Assembly (NCBI GenBank): GCA_964655005.1
Contig: CAZZKE010000011.1
Location: forward strand, 1-56,205
DNA length: 56,205 nt
Direction of reading: 5' to 3'
Source of the DNA: CAZZKE01 sp964655005
GTDB lineage: Bacteria > Pseudomonadota > Alphaproteobacteria > Rhodospirillales > JABHCV01
Shown here: positions 25,211-33,180 of the stretch, one piece after another
Layout of the letters: every line of letters begins with the position of its first letter
How positions within the stretch are numbered: position 1 is the stretch's first letter
Made by a program: the position numbers and the translations under genes
Notes under the pieces: generated by a model
Told to the model about the DNA's origin: nothing
Databases searched by the model: none
What the model saw: only the letters and a program-made list of their open reading frames with translations

Positions 25211-26205
25211 ACCCTGTCGATCGAGGCCAGATGAACCGCCTTTTGATCTTCGCCCAGAAACGAACCCCGGAAACCGTTCGCCGCCAACGTCGCCAAATGC
25301 CGTTCTTCCAGGCCCAACGCCAGGGCGACGGCGTGGTAATTATCGTTCAGGTAGCCGCCGAAATAGGCCGGATCGTCGGAATTTATGGTCACGTTGAGGG
25401 CCGCATCGAGCATCGTCCTGACCGGTGATTCTTGCATCCGTTCGATCACCTTCAGTTTCAGGTTGGATAACGGGCAAACGGTCAGGGTCATGCCGCTGCC
25501 GGCAAGGCGGCGGACCAGCGCCGGGTCCTCCATGGCCCGGTTGCCGTGATCGATCCGGTCTACCCGCAGAATATCGAGGGCTTCATGAACGTAGGCCGGG
25601 GGGCCTTCCTCGCCGGCGTGGGCGGTCAGTTTCAGGCCCATATCGCGAGCCCGTGCGAACACGCGGGCGAATTTCTCCGGCGGGTGGCCAAGTTCGGAGG
25701 AATCGAGGCCGACGCCGATGAATTTATCCAAAAACGGCTCGGCCTGCTTCAGGGTATCGAATGCGGCTTCCTCGCTGAGATGCCGCAGAAACGACAGGAT
25801 CAGGAAAGAGCTGATCCCCAGCTTCTCGTTACCTTCCCCGAGCGCCCGGCTAATGCCACCGATGACGACGGCGAACGGGATGCCGCGTTCGGTGTGGCCC
25901 TGGGGATCGAAGAAAATTTCGACATGACGGACATTGTCTTCCGCCACCCGTTTCAGATAGGCCAGGGTCAACTCGTAGAAATCCTGTTCGGTCTGCAAAA
26001 CATTCATGCCCTGATAATAGATATCGAGGAAATCCTGCAAACTGGAAAACCGATAGGCCCGGTGAACCTCCTGCACCGTCGCAAAGGGTATGGCGATACC
26101 GTTGCGCCGGGCCAGATCAAACAGCATCCGGGGTTCCAGACTGCCTTCGATATGCAGGTGCAGTTCGGCCTTGGGCAATGCCCGGATCAATTCAGCATGT
26201 GTCAA
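25198..26205 (-). CDS. Adenine deaminase of the adenosine deaminase family
   Basis: 335-residue metal-dependent deaminase. Zinc ligands are HLHIEGSLEP (His16, His18), the HAGEEG block and the terminal Asp of NSDDP. The diagnostic stretches FFDPQGHTERGIPF, SSELGHPPEKF and NSDDPAYFGGY match the fungal Aah1/bacterial adenine deaminase branch, not classical adenosine deaminase, so the likely reaction is adenine to hypoxanthine. Automated annotation may call it adenosine deaminase. It overlaps guaD by 4 bp as the last gene of the xdh operon. Hypoxanthine would then feed xanthine dehydrogenase from the same transcript. Confidence 0.9.
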   Translation of the reverse strand: MTHAELIRALPKAELHLHIEGSLEPRMLFDLARRNGIAIPFATVQEVHRAYRFSSLQDFLDIYYQGMNVLQTEQDFYELTLAYLKRVAEDNVRHVEIFFDPQGHTERGIPFAVVIGGISRALGEGNEKLGISSFLILSFLRHLSEEAAFDTLKQAEPFLDKFIGVGLDSSELGHPPEKFARVFARARDMGLKLTAHAGEEGPPAYVHEALDILRVDRIDHGNRAMEDPALVRRLAGSGMTLTVCPLSNLKLKVIERMQESPVRTMLDAALNVTINSDDPAYFGGYLNDNYHAVALALGLEERHLATLAANGFRGSFLGEDQKAVHLASIDRVYKP

Positions 26206-27509
26206 TTCGGTCTCTCATAAATCAGTTCCCCGGCGGAATAGGTAGCGATTATGGCCCGGTCGTCGGCCATGATCATCTGTACGAACATGGCGTCCCAGAT
26301 ATCATCGGCGCGGATCATCCGGTTGGCTATTATCGGGGTCGAGGCCAGATCGATAACCACCATATCGGCTTCGTTGCCGACGCTAAGATTACCGATGCAG
26401 CCGTCCAGACGCAACGCCCTGGCGCCGCCCACGGTGGCCAGATACCAGGCCTTGGCGGGGTGCAGGCTGTAGCCGCGAAGCTGGCCGATTTCATATGCCG
26501 AACGCATGGTCGCGAACATCGACAGCGAAGACCCGCCGGCGATATCCGTCGCCAGCCCCACGGTTACCGGCTCGTCGCCGTCGCGCAGCCCCTTCATATC
26601 GAATAATCCGGAGCCGATGAAAGCGTTCGAGGTCGGGCAATGGGCGATGGCCGAACCGCTCTCACGCAGGGCCGCGCGTTCCCGTTCGTTCAGGTGAACG
26701 GCATGGCCGAAGACCGCCCCCGGCCCGACCAGGGAAAATTTTTCATAGACCCCGAAATAGTCCGGCGCATCGGTGAACAAATCGCCGACCCAGGCAATTT
26801 CATCGCTGTTTTCCGACAGGTGAGTCTGCATTACGGCATCCGGAAATTCCCGCCACAGGGTCGCCGCGGCGCGGAGCTGTTCGGGGCTCGATGTAGGCGC
26901 GAAGCGCGGCGTGATGGCGTAAACGTTACGTCCCGCGCCGTGCCACTTTTCGATCAGCTTTTTCGATTCCTCGTAGCCGCTCTCGGCGCTGTCCAGCAGA
27001 TCATCCGGCGCGTTGCGGTCCATCAGCACCTTGCCGCCGACCATGCGCAGGTTACGGGCCAAGGCGACCTGGAAAAATCCGTCGACGGACTGCGGATGGA
27101 CCGTGGCGTAAACGCTTGATGTGGTGATGCCGTTGCGGGCGCATTGATCGAGAAACAAACCGGCAGTTTCCCTGGCATGAACCAGGTCGCCGAAGGCGGC
27201 TTCGGTGGGAAAGGTGTAAATTTGCAGCCAGTCCAGCAATTGCGCGCCATAGGAAGCGATCATCGAAATTTGCGGATAGTGGGTATGGCAATCCACGAAA
27301 CCGGCGATTATCAGCGCCTCGCCGTAATCGATAACCGGTGCGCCGGCGGCGGCCTGGCGTACTTCCAAGGCCGGCCCGACCGCCCTGATCAACCCGTTTT
27401 CGACCCACACGGCGCCCTTGCTTCGATAATCGATGGCCCGTTCGGGACCGACCCGGAAGGGATCGTCCACGAAAGTCAGGGTCTGGCCCTGGGCGACAAA
27501 ACTGTTCAT
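26202..27509 (-). CDS. guaD: Guanine deaminase
   Basis: 435-residue amidohydrolase that turns guanine into xanthine. The metal-binding GFVDCHTHYPQ motif, TFPTEAAF, MQTHLSENSDEI, FGHAVHLNERE, and the ATDIAGGSSLSMF block with its Asp ligand are all typical of GuaD. The ATG at 27507-27509 is chosen over a GTG five codons upstream, because GGAAAG lies just before it and the GTG falls on the edge of the terminator-like hairpin. It is 45 bp after the second BMP binding protein gene and overlaps the adenine deaminase gene downstream. Confidence 0.94.
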   Translation of the reverse strand: MNSFVAQGQTLTFVDDPFRVGPERAIDYRSKGAVWVENGLIRAVGPALEVRQAAAGAPVIDYGEALIIAGFVDCHTHYPQISMIASYGAQLLDWLQIYTFPTEAAFGDLVHARETAGLFLDQCARNGITTSSVYATVHPQSVDGFFQVALARNLRMVGGKVLMDRNAPDDLLDSAESGYEESKKLIEKWHGAGRNVYAITPRFAPTSSPEQLRAAATLWREFPDAVMQTHLSENSDEIAWVGDLFTDAPDYFGVYEKFSLVGPGAVFGHAVHLNERERAALRESGSAIAHCPTSNAFIGSGLFDMKGLRDGDEPVTVGLATDIAGGSSLSMFATMRSAYEIGQLRGYSLHPAKAWYLATVGGARALRLDGCIGNLSVGNEADMVVIDLASTPIIANRMIRADDIWDAMFVQMIMADDRAIIATYSAGELIYERPN

Positions 27510-27531
27510 TGGCTTTCCAGACACAAAAAGG

Positions 27532-27563
27532 GCGGCCCGGTTCCATTACCGAACCGCCCCTAA
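27532..27563 (-). terminator. Terminator-like hairpin between binding protein and guaD genes
   Basis: On the minus strand a G+C-rich stem (GGCGGTTC pairing with GAACC and CCGCC, with a small bulge) is followed by CTTTTTG. This has the full form of a Rho-independent terminator. It lies after the BMP binding protein gene and before guaD in the same direction, so it is probably a partial stop that lowers guaD and adenine deaminase expression. Confidence 0.65.
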
Positions 27564-27569
27564 GCAGAC

Positions 27570-28652
27570 TTACTTGGGTAGCGAACCTTCGACGCCTTCG
27601 ACGTAGAAGTTCATCCCGGCAAGGGTGCCGTCATCCGCCGTTTCGCCGGCCTTCAGCCAGACCGAACCGTCCTGCTTGTTGATCGGTCCGGTAAACGGAT
27701 GCAGCTTGCCCGCCGCGATATCGTCACGGGCCTTGGCCGCCATGGCCCGCACATCGGCCGGAATCCGGTCCGAGAACTTGGCGAATTCGACCATGCCGGC
27801 GCCGATGCCATCCCAGGTATCGGTGCTTTTCCAGGTGCCATCCATCACCGCCTTGACTCTGGAGATATAATACGGACCCCAGTTATCGATGATCGATGTC
27901 AACTGGGCCGTGGGGCCGAATTTTTTCATGTCGGAGGCCTGACCGAACGCGAAAATACCCTTTTCTTCGGCAATTTTCATGGCCGCAGGCGAATCCGTAT
28001 GCTGCATGATGACATCGACGCCCTGATCGATCAGGGCGTTGGCGGCATCCGCTTCCTTGCCCGGATCGAACCAGGAACTGACCCAGATGATCTTGAACTT
28101 GACCTTGGGATTGACGCTCTTGGCCGCCAGGTAAGCGGCGTTGATGCCGCGCACTACCTCGGGGATCGGGAACGAGGCGATGTAGCCGATGGTGTTGGTC
28201 TTGGTCATCTTGCCGGCGATCAGGCCGATAACGTGACGGCCTTCATAGAAACGGGCGGAATAAGTGGATACGTTGGCGGCCCGCTTGAAGCCGGTGGCGT
28301 GTTCGAATTTGACCTTGGGAAAACGCTTGGCGACTTTCAGTGTAGGGTTCATGTAGCCGAACGAGGTGGTGAAGATGATGCTGTTGCCGGCGCGGGCCAG
28401 TTGCTGGATCACCCGTTCGGCGTCCGGTCCTTCCGAGACGTTTTCGACGTAGGTGGTTTTGACCTTGTCGCCGAACGCCTTTTCGACGGCCAGGCGGCCC
28501 TCGTTATGGCCGAAAGTCCAGCCGAGATCGCCGATCGGCCCGATGTAGACGAAGCCGACTTTGGTTTTTTCCGCCGCATTCGCGACGCCGACCGCCAGCA
28601 CCAATGCCAGCACCGGCAGCGACGCCAATAATTTCCGATAGATACTTTTCAT
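27570..28652 (-). CDS. BMP-family ABC transporter substrate-binding protein, purine cluster
   Basis: 360-residue periplasmic binding protein of the BMP/PnrA family. A Sec signal peptide (MKSIYRKLLASLPVLALVLA then ANAAE) lacks a lipobox cysteine. Family blocks include GFVYIGPIGDLGWTFGHNEGR, FEHATGFK, NTIGYIASFPIPEVVRGINA and VIMQHTDSPA. The ATG at 28650-28652 has GGGAG about 8 bases upstream; ten more upstream codons in frame are not part of the protein. It is distinct from the first BMP protein (at 9089) and, given the neighbouring xdh, guaD and adenine deaminase genes, most likely captures purine bases or nucleosides. A 41-bp gap separates it from the permease gene. Confidence 0.93.
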   Translation of the reverse strand: MKSIYRKLLASLPVLALVLAVGVANAAEKTKVGFVYIGPIGDLGWTFGHNEGRLAVEKAFGDKVKTTYVENVSEGPDAERVIQQLARAGNSIIFTTSFGYMNPTLKVAKRFPKVKFEHATGFKRAANVSTYSARFYEGRHVIGLIAGKMTKTNTIGYIASFPIPEVVRGINAAYLAAKSVNPKVKFKIIWVSSWFDPGKEADAANALIDQGVDVIMQHTDSPAAMKIAEEKGIFAFGQASDMKKFGPTAQLTSIIDNWGPYYISRVKAVMDGTWKSTDTWDGIGAGMVEFAKFSDRIPADVRAMAAKARDDIAAGKLHPFTGPINKQDGSVWLKAGETADDGTLAGMNFYVEGVEGSLPK

Positions 28653-28693
28653 TACTTTCTCCCTTGGTTGATAACAGAGCATAAATCGATCCG

Positions 28694-29614
28694 CTAAGAT
28701 GACGCAAAGAATGGTTTGGCTAGACAGGCCGGCGCGTTCAATTTTTTCCGCGCCTTGTCGTTGGAAATCAGGACCAGGACCACAATGGTGACAAGATAGG
28801 GCAGCATGGACAGGTACTGGGCGTTAATATCGACGCCGAACCCCTGAATGTGCAACTGGATGACCGTCACCCCGCCAAACAGATAGGCCCCAAGCAAAAC
28901 CCGTGACGGCCGCCAGGCCGCGAAAACGACGATGGCCAGGGCGATCCAGCCGCGACCGGCGGTCATTCCTTCGACCCACAGCGGCGTCTGCACCGTCGAT
29001 AGATAGGCGCCGCCGACACCGGCGCAGGCGCCGCCAAACAGCAGCGCCATCATGCGCACCCCGGCGACGCTGTAGCCGATGGCGTGGGCGGCGTCATGAT
29101 TGTCGCCGACGGCCCGCAAAATCAGGCCGGCGCGGGTCTTGTTGAGAAACCAGGAAACGCCTATGACCAGGGCGATGGACAGATAAACCAGCGGGTCGTG
29201 GATGAATAGCAGCGGCCCCAGAAACGGAATAGCCGAGAGCAGCGGAATTTCGATACGGGCCAGCGCCGCCGTCGATTCTCCGGAATAGCCCTGCCCCCAC
29301 AAGGCCGCCAGGCCCAGGCCGAAGATGGTCAGCGCCAGGCCCGTCGCCACCTGATTCGACATCAGCACCTGGGTTAAAAAACCGAACAGCGCGGCGGCCA
29401 GGGCTCCGGCCGCCGCCGCCGCCAGGACGCCCAGGAAAAAAGAACCGGTATCCAGGGTCACGGAGAAACCGGCGATAGCGCCCAGGATCATCATGCCTTC
29501 GACCCCCAGGTTAAGGACCCCCGAACGTTCGACCACGGCTTCGCCAATGGCCGCGAACACCAGCGGCGTGGCGGCGACGATGACTCCTTGCAGGATCAAT
29601 ACCAGCAGATCCAT
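28694..29614 (-). CDS. ABC transporter permease, BMP type, purine cluster (second permease)
   Basis: 306-residue multi-helix membrane protein of the BPD_transp_2 family. The ERSGVLNLGVEGMM block near residues 28-41 marks it as the smaller permease of a nucleoside or nucleobase importer. The start at 29612-29614 (MDLLVLILQG) is chosen because family members begin at this helix; upstream in-frame codons lie inside the preceding permease. It starts 4 bp after that gene. It corresponds to the 314-residue permease of the pyrimidine operon but is clearly diverged, so the two systems are old paralogues rather than a recent duplication. Confidence 0.92.
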   Translation of the reverse strand: MDLLVLILQGVIVAATPLVFAAIGEAVVERSGVLNLGVEGMMILGAIAGFSVTLDTGSFFLGVLAAAAAGALAAALFGFLTQVLMSNQVATGLALTIFGLGLAALWGQGYSGESTAALARIEIPLLSAIPFLGPLLFIHDPLVYLSIALVIGVSWFLNKTRAGLILRAVGDNHDAAHAIGYSVAGVRMMALLFGGACAGVGGAYLSTVQTPLWVEGMTAGRGWIALAIVVFAAWRPSRVLLGAYLFGGVTVIQLHIQGFGVDINAQYLSMLPYLVTIVVLVLISNDKARKKLNAPACLAKPFFASS

Positions 29615-29618
29615 AAGA

Positions 29619-30692
29619 TCAGGCCCCCTTTGCGTACGATAACTTGAAACGAATTCGGTACTTGGCCAGCACATCGATGCCGAGCAGGAAAAATAGGAAC
29701 ATGCCCTGAAACACACCGGTCACGGCGCTTGGCAAGTTCAGGGCGATTTGCGCCCCCTCGCCGCCGATGTATGTCAGCGCCATGACGAAACCGCCAAGCA
29801 GAATCCCGATCGGATTGAGCCGTCCCAGAAAGGCCACGATGATCGCCGTAAAGCCGTAGCCCACCGGCAACGACGGAATCAATTGGCCGACCGGTCCGGC
29901 GGCTTCGAATATTCCGGCCAGGCCGGCCAGACCACCCGAAATCATCAGGCAAATCCAGACCACCCGTTTTTCGCTGAAGCCGCCGAAACGGGCGGCCCTG
30001 GGCGATTGCCCCATAACCTTGATCTGGTAGCCGACAACATGGCGCGACAGCACCACCCAGGCGATGGCGACGGCCCCCAGCGCCACCAGAAAACCGATAT
30101 GCGCCCTGGTCCCTTCGATCAGGATGGGCATGGTCGCCGCATCATTGAAGGCCCGGCTTTCCGGGAAATTCATGCCGTCCGGATCGCGCAGCGGGCCGTG
30201 CACCATGACACTAAGCAGCAGTACGGCAACGTAGGTCAGCATCAGGCTGACCAGGATTTCATTGGCGTTGAAGCGGGTCCGCAGCCACGCCGGTATCGCC
30301 GCCCAGGCCATGCCGCCCAAAATTCCGGCCAAACTCATCAATGGCAGCACCCAGAAAGCATCGACCCGATACAGCGCCAGCGCCACGGCGCCACCCGACA
30401 GGGCGCCGATGGTAAACTGGCCTTCCGCGCCGATGTTCCAGACCCCGGCCCGAAAACCGAACGACAGGCCGATGGCGATCAGGATCAGCGGCGTCGCCTT
30501 GACGATCATTTCGGCGATCAGGAATGAATCGGTCAGGGGCTCGAAAAAGATAATCGAGATCGCCCGCAACGGCGGCTTGCCCAGAATGACGAACATCAAC
30601 ATGCCGACCAGAATGGTCAAAACAACCGCCACCACCGGCGTCACATAAAGCAATCCGGTAGAGATTTCCTTGCGCGGTTCGAGCCTGATCAC
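29619..30692 (-). CDS. ABC transporter permease, BMP type, purine cluster (first permease)
   Basis: 357-residue inner-membrane permease of the BPD_transp_2 family with about ten hydrophobic segments. The conserved VWNIGAEGQFTIGALSGG block near residues 88-103 is the family hallmark. Translation starts at a GTG (30690-30692) whose last bases overlap the stop of the ATPase gene (GTGA), so it is coupled to that gene. With the 306-residue permease it should form the membrane pore for a purine solute. No unusual feature is seen. Confidence 0.92.
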   Translation of the reverse strand: MIRLEPRKEISTGLLYVTPVVAVVLTILVGMLMFVILGKPPLRAISIIFFEPLTDSFLIAEMIVKATPLILIAIGLSFGFRAGVWNIGAEGQFTIGALSGGAVALALYRVDAFWVLPLMSLAGILGGMAWAAIPAWLRTRFNANEILVSLMLTYVAVLLLSVMVHGPLRDPDGMNFPESRAFNDAATMPILIEGTRAHIGFLVALGAVAIAWVVLSRHVVGYQIKVMGQSPRAARFGGFSEKRVVWICLMISGGLAGLAGIFEAAGPVGQLIPSLPVGYGFTAIIVAFLGRLNPIGILLGGFVMALTYIGGEGAQIALNLPSAVTGVFQGMFLFFLLGIDVLAKYRIRFKLSYAKGA

Positions 30693-32221
30693 GCGCTTGC
30701 CCCCTGATCGACGCTGGAATGAACACCGCCCATGAGCAGGCCGATTTCCTCGATGGACAAGGTGCCGGTCTGCTGCGGTTGTGACAGCCGGCCTTCCGAA
30801 ATCACCGCGAAACGGGTCGATATGGCCATCAGTTCATCCAGGTCCTGCGAGATCGCCAGAATCGCCGCCCCGCCCCGCGCCAATTCCTGCAAGGCGCGAT
30901 GGATATCCGCCGCCGCCGCCGCATCGACGCCCCAGGTCGGCTGCAAGATAATCAGCACCGTCGGGGTTTGCAAAATTTCCCGGCCGACGATAAATTTTTG
31001 TAAATTTCCACCCGACAGGCTGCTCGCGTTATGGCTGACGCCGGCCGTCTTGACGTTGAACTTATCGACTATTTCTTCGGCGAAGTCGTGCGCCATGGCG
31101 ACATTCAGAAACCCGTGTCTCATCATCCCCTGGCGGCCACGGGTGGTCAGCATGGTGTTTTCCCACAGCGACATTTCCGGCACGGCGCCATGGCCCAGGC
31201 GTTCTTCCGGGACCGAACACATACCCCGGCGGCGGCGGTACGCCGGCCCCTTGCCGCCGACCGCCTCGCCATCAATTTCGATAACCGCATTGTTATCGCT
31301 GAGGCGTTCGCCGGTCAGCACTTCCATCAGTTCGACCTGACCGTTCCCGGCGACCCCGGCGATACCGAGAATTTCGCCGGAATGAACCGACACCGAAATA
31401 TCGTGCAGGTCGACGCCGAACGGATCATCGCTGGCTATGTTCAGGTCCTTGACCACCAGCCGCGCCTGACCCAGTTCCGAATCGGTGGGAACGGGCATGG
31501 CCAGGCTGGCGCCGATCATCATTTCGGCCATGCTTTTAGCGGTTTCCTGTCGGGGATCGCAATCACCGACCACGCGACCGCCACGCAGTACCGTGGCGCG
31601 GTCGCACAGGGTCCGGATTTCTTCCAGCTTGTGTGAAATATACAGGATCGAGCAGCCTTCCGCCGACAGCTTGGAAAGGGTCTCGAACAAAATCTCGACT
31701 TCCTGCGGCGTCAGCACCGATGTCGGTTCATCCATTATAAGCAGGCGGGGATTTTGCAAAAGGCAGCGGATAATTTCCACCCGCTGGCGTTCGCCGACCG
31801 ACAGCGAACCGATCAGCCGGGTCGGGTCCAGCGGCAGGCCATAGGCCTCCGAGACTTCGATGATCTGCCGGTTCAGGTCTTTGCCGAGAGCATCCTTGTT
31901 CATACCCAACGAGACATTGTCGGCAACGCTCAAGGCCTCGAACAGAGAGAAATGCTGAAACACCATGCCGACGCCGTGGGCCCGGGCCTCCGACGGTCTG
32001 GCCGGGGCGTATGGCGCGCCGCCGAAATGCATGACGCCTTCATCCGGGCGCATGACCCCGTATATCATTTTAACCAGGGTCGACTTGCCAGCCCCGTTTT
32101 CGCCCAGCAGCGCATGGACCTCGCCGGGCGCGACGGCAAAGCCGATACCGTCATTGGCAAGCACCCCGGGAAACCGCTTGGTAATGCCCGACAGTTCCAG
32201 CAAATGGCTTTCAGTTTTCAC
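30689..32221 (-). CDS. ABC transporter ATPase with two nucleotide-binding domains, purine cluster
   Basis: 510-residue tandem ABC protein. Domain one has Walker A GENGAGKST (residues 40-48), signature LSVGERQRVEI and Walker B LLIMDEPT; domain two has the degenerate P-loop GVAGNGQ, signature LSGGNLQKFIVG and a Walker B-like LIILQPT. The start is a GTG at 32219-32221 with a run of G before it, overlapping the xdhC stop as GTGA. A longer frame reaches 32377 but overlaps xdhC by 52 codons and has no ABC-family sequence. It powers the purine-type importer encoded by the next three genes. Confidence 0.92.
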   Translation of the reverse strand: MKTESHLLELSGITKRFPGVLANDGIGFAVAPGEVHALLGENGAGKSTLVKMIYGVMRPDEGVMHFGGAPYAPARPSEARAHGVGMVFQHFSLFEALSVADNVSLGMNKDALGKDLNRQIIEVSEAYGLPLDPTRLIGSLSVGERQRVEIIRCLLQNPRLLIMDEPTSVLTPQEVEILFETLSKLSAEGCSILYISHKLEEIRTLCDRATVLRGGRVVGDCDPRQETAKSMAEMMIGASLAMPVPTDSELGQARLVVKDLNIASDDPFGVDLHDISVSVHSGEILGIAGVAGNGQVELMEVLTGERLSDNNAVIEIDGEAVGGKGPAYRRRRGMCSVPEERLGHGAVPEMSLWENTMLTTRGRQGMMRHGFLNVAMAHDFAEEIVDKFNVKTAGVSHNASSLSGGNLQKFIVGREILQTPTVLIILQPTWGVDAAAAADIHRALQELARGGAAILAISQDLDELMAISTRFAVISEGRLSQPQQTGTLSIEEIGLLMGGVHSSVDQGASA

Positions 32222-33180
32222 GCTTCCCCCCCTGTCATGACGGTGTTTCCGGCTGTCGCCCGGGCGCTTTGCGACAATCGTAGCAGTAAATCGGCGGCTA
32301 ATGATACGGCGATCACCGCCGGTTCCTTGCCTTCCAGGCGGGGCACCCCGATCGGGCAGTGCAGGCGGTCTATCCAATCGTCATTCAGGCCCGCATCACG
32401 CAAACGCAAGGCGAACCGGGCGCGCTTGGTTTTCGATCCGATCAGTCCCAGATAGGCGAAATTTCCGGCTGCCAGCACGGCCCGACAGACGTCGAAATCA
32501 ATGCCGTGTGAAAACGTCATGACCACATGATAGGCCCCGCTTCGCGCCATCGCCGGAACATCCGCCGGATTCTCGGCGACCACCCCAAGTACGCCTTCGG
32601 GGATTTGCCCGGGGAAGCGGTCCGGGCCGGTGTCGACCCAGTGTATTTCAAACGGCAACCCGGCAAGCACATGGACCACCGCGCGGCCCACATGCCCGGC
32701 CCCGTACAGATAAAGTGGCGTCAGGCCGGCCCCGAGTGGTTCGACATAAAAATCATCGGAAAAGTTCTTGCGCCCGGACACGACCAGCATGGGCGAACCG
32801 GAAACCAGAGGACGGGCGACGGCCATATCCCCGGCCTCCGGCAGCGCCGCCAGGGCCGCTTCCAGCGCTCCCAATTCCCGCCCGCCAATGATCTCGTACA
32901 ACAGCCGGACATGACCGCCGCAACACTGCCCCAGATCGGGACCCAGCGGATAGTCTTCGACCCGCCGTCGCCACGGGACCGGGGCCTGATCCAGCATCCG
33001 GCGGGCCACCGCCAGCGCCTCGTTTTCCAGCGCACCGCCGCCGATGGTTCCGGTAAATGTCTCGCACGTCACATTCATGAAAGCGCCGACATTGCGCGGC
33101 GATGAACCATCGACGCCGATCATGCTGACCCTGACGACCGCCCCATGATCGGCGAGCAGCAGTTTAAGGTCCTTTATCAC
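32218..33180 (-). CDS. xdhC: Xanthine dehydrogenase accessory protein XdhC
   Basis: 320-residue XdhC/CoxI family factor that binds molybdenum cofactor, helps its sulfuration and inserts it into xanthine dehydrogenase. The N-terminal XdhC domain has GSSPRNVGAFM, a GTIGGGALE motif and QCCGGHVRLLYE. The C-terminal Rossmann-like domain has LYLYGAGHVGRAVVHV and ends with GVPRLEGKEPAVIAVSLAADLL. It starts with GTG overlapping the dehydrogenase stop (GTGA). Position straight after the dehydrogenase gene is the usual arrangement and supports a dedicated chaperone. Confidence 0.94.
   Translation of the reverse strand: MIKDLKLLLADHGAVVRVSMIGVDGSSPRNVGAFMNVTCETFTGTIGGGALENEALAVARRMLDQAPVPWRRRVEDYPLGPDLGQCCGGHVRLLYEIIGGRELGALEAALAALPEAGDMAVARPLVSGSPMLVVSGRKNFSDDFYVEPLGAGLTPLYLYGAGHVGRAVVHVLAGLPFEIHWVDTGPDRFPGQIPEGVLGVVAENPADVPAMARSGAYHVVMTFSHGIDFDVCRAVLAAGNFAYLGLIGSKTKRARFALRLRDAGLNDDWIDRLHCPIGVPRLEGKEPAVIAVSLAADLLLRLSQSARATAGNTVMTGGEA

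Noticed and set aside
27699..28631. Plus-strand open frame (310 codons) opposite the second BMP gene
   Set aside because: Same antisense effect; both BMP genes show it because of their codon use.
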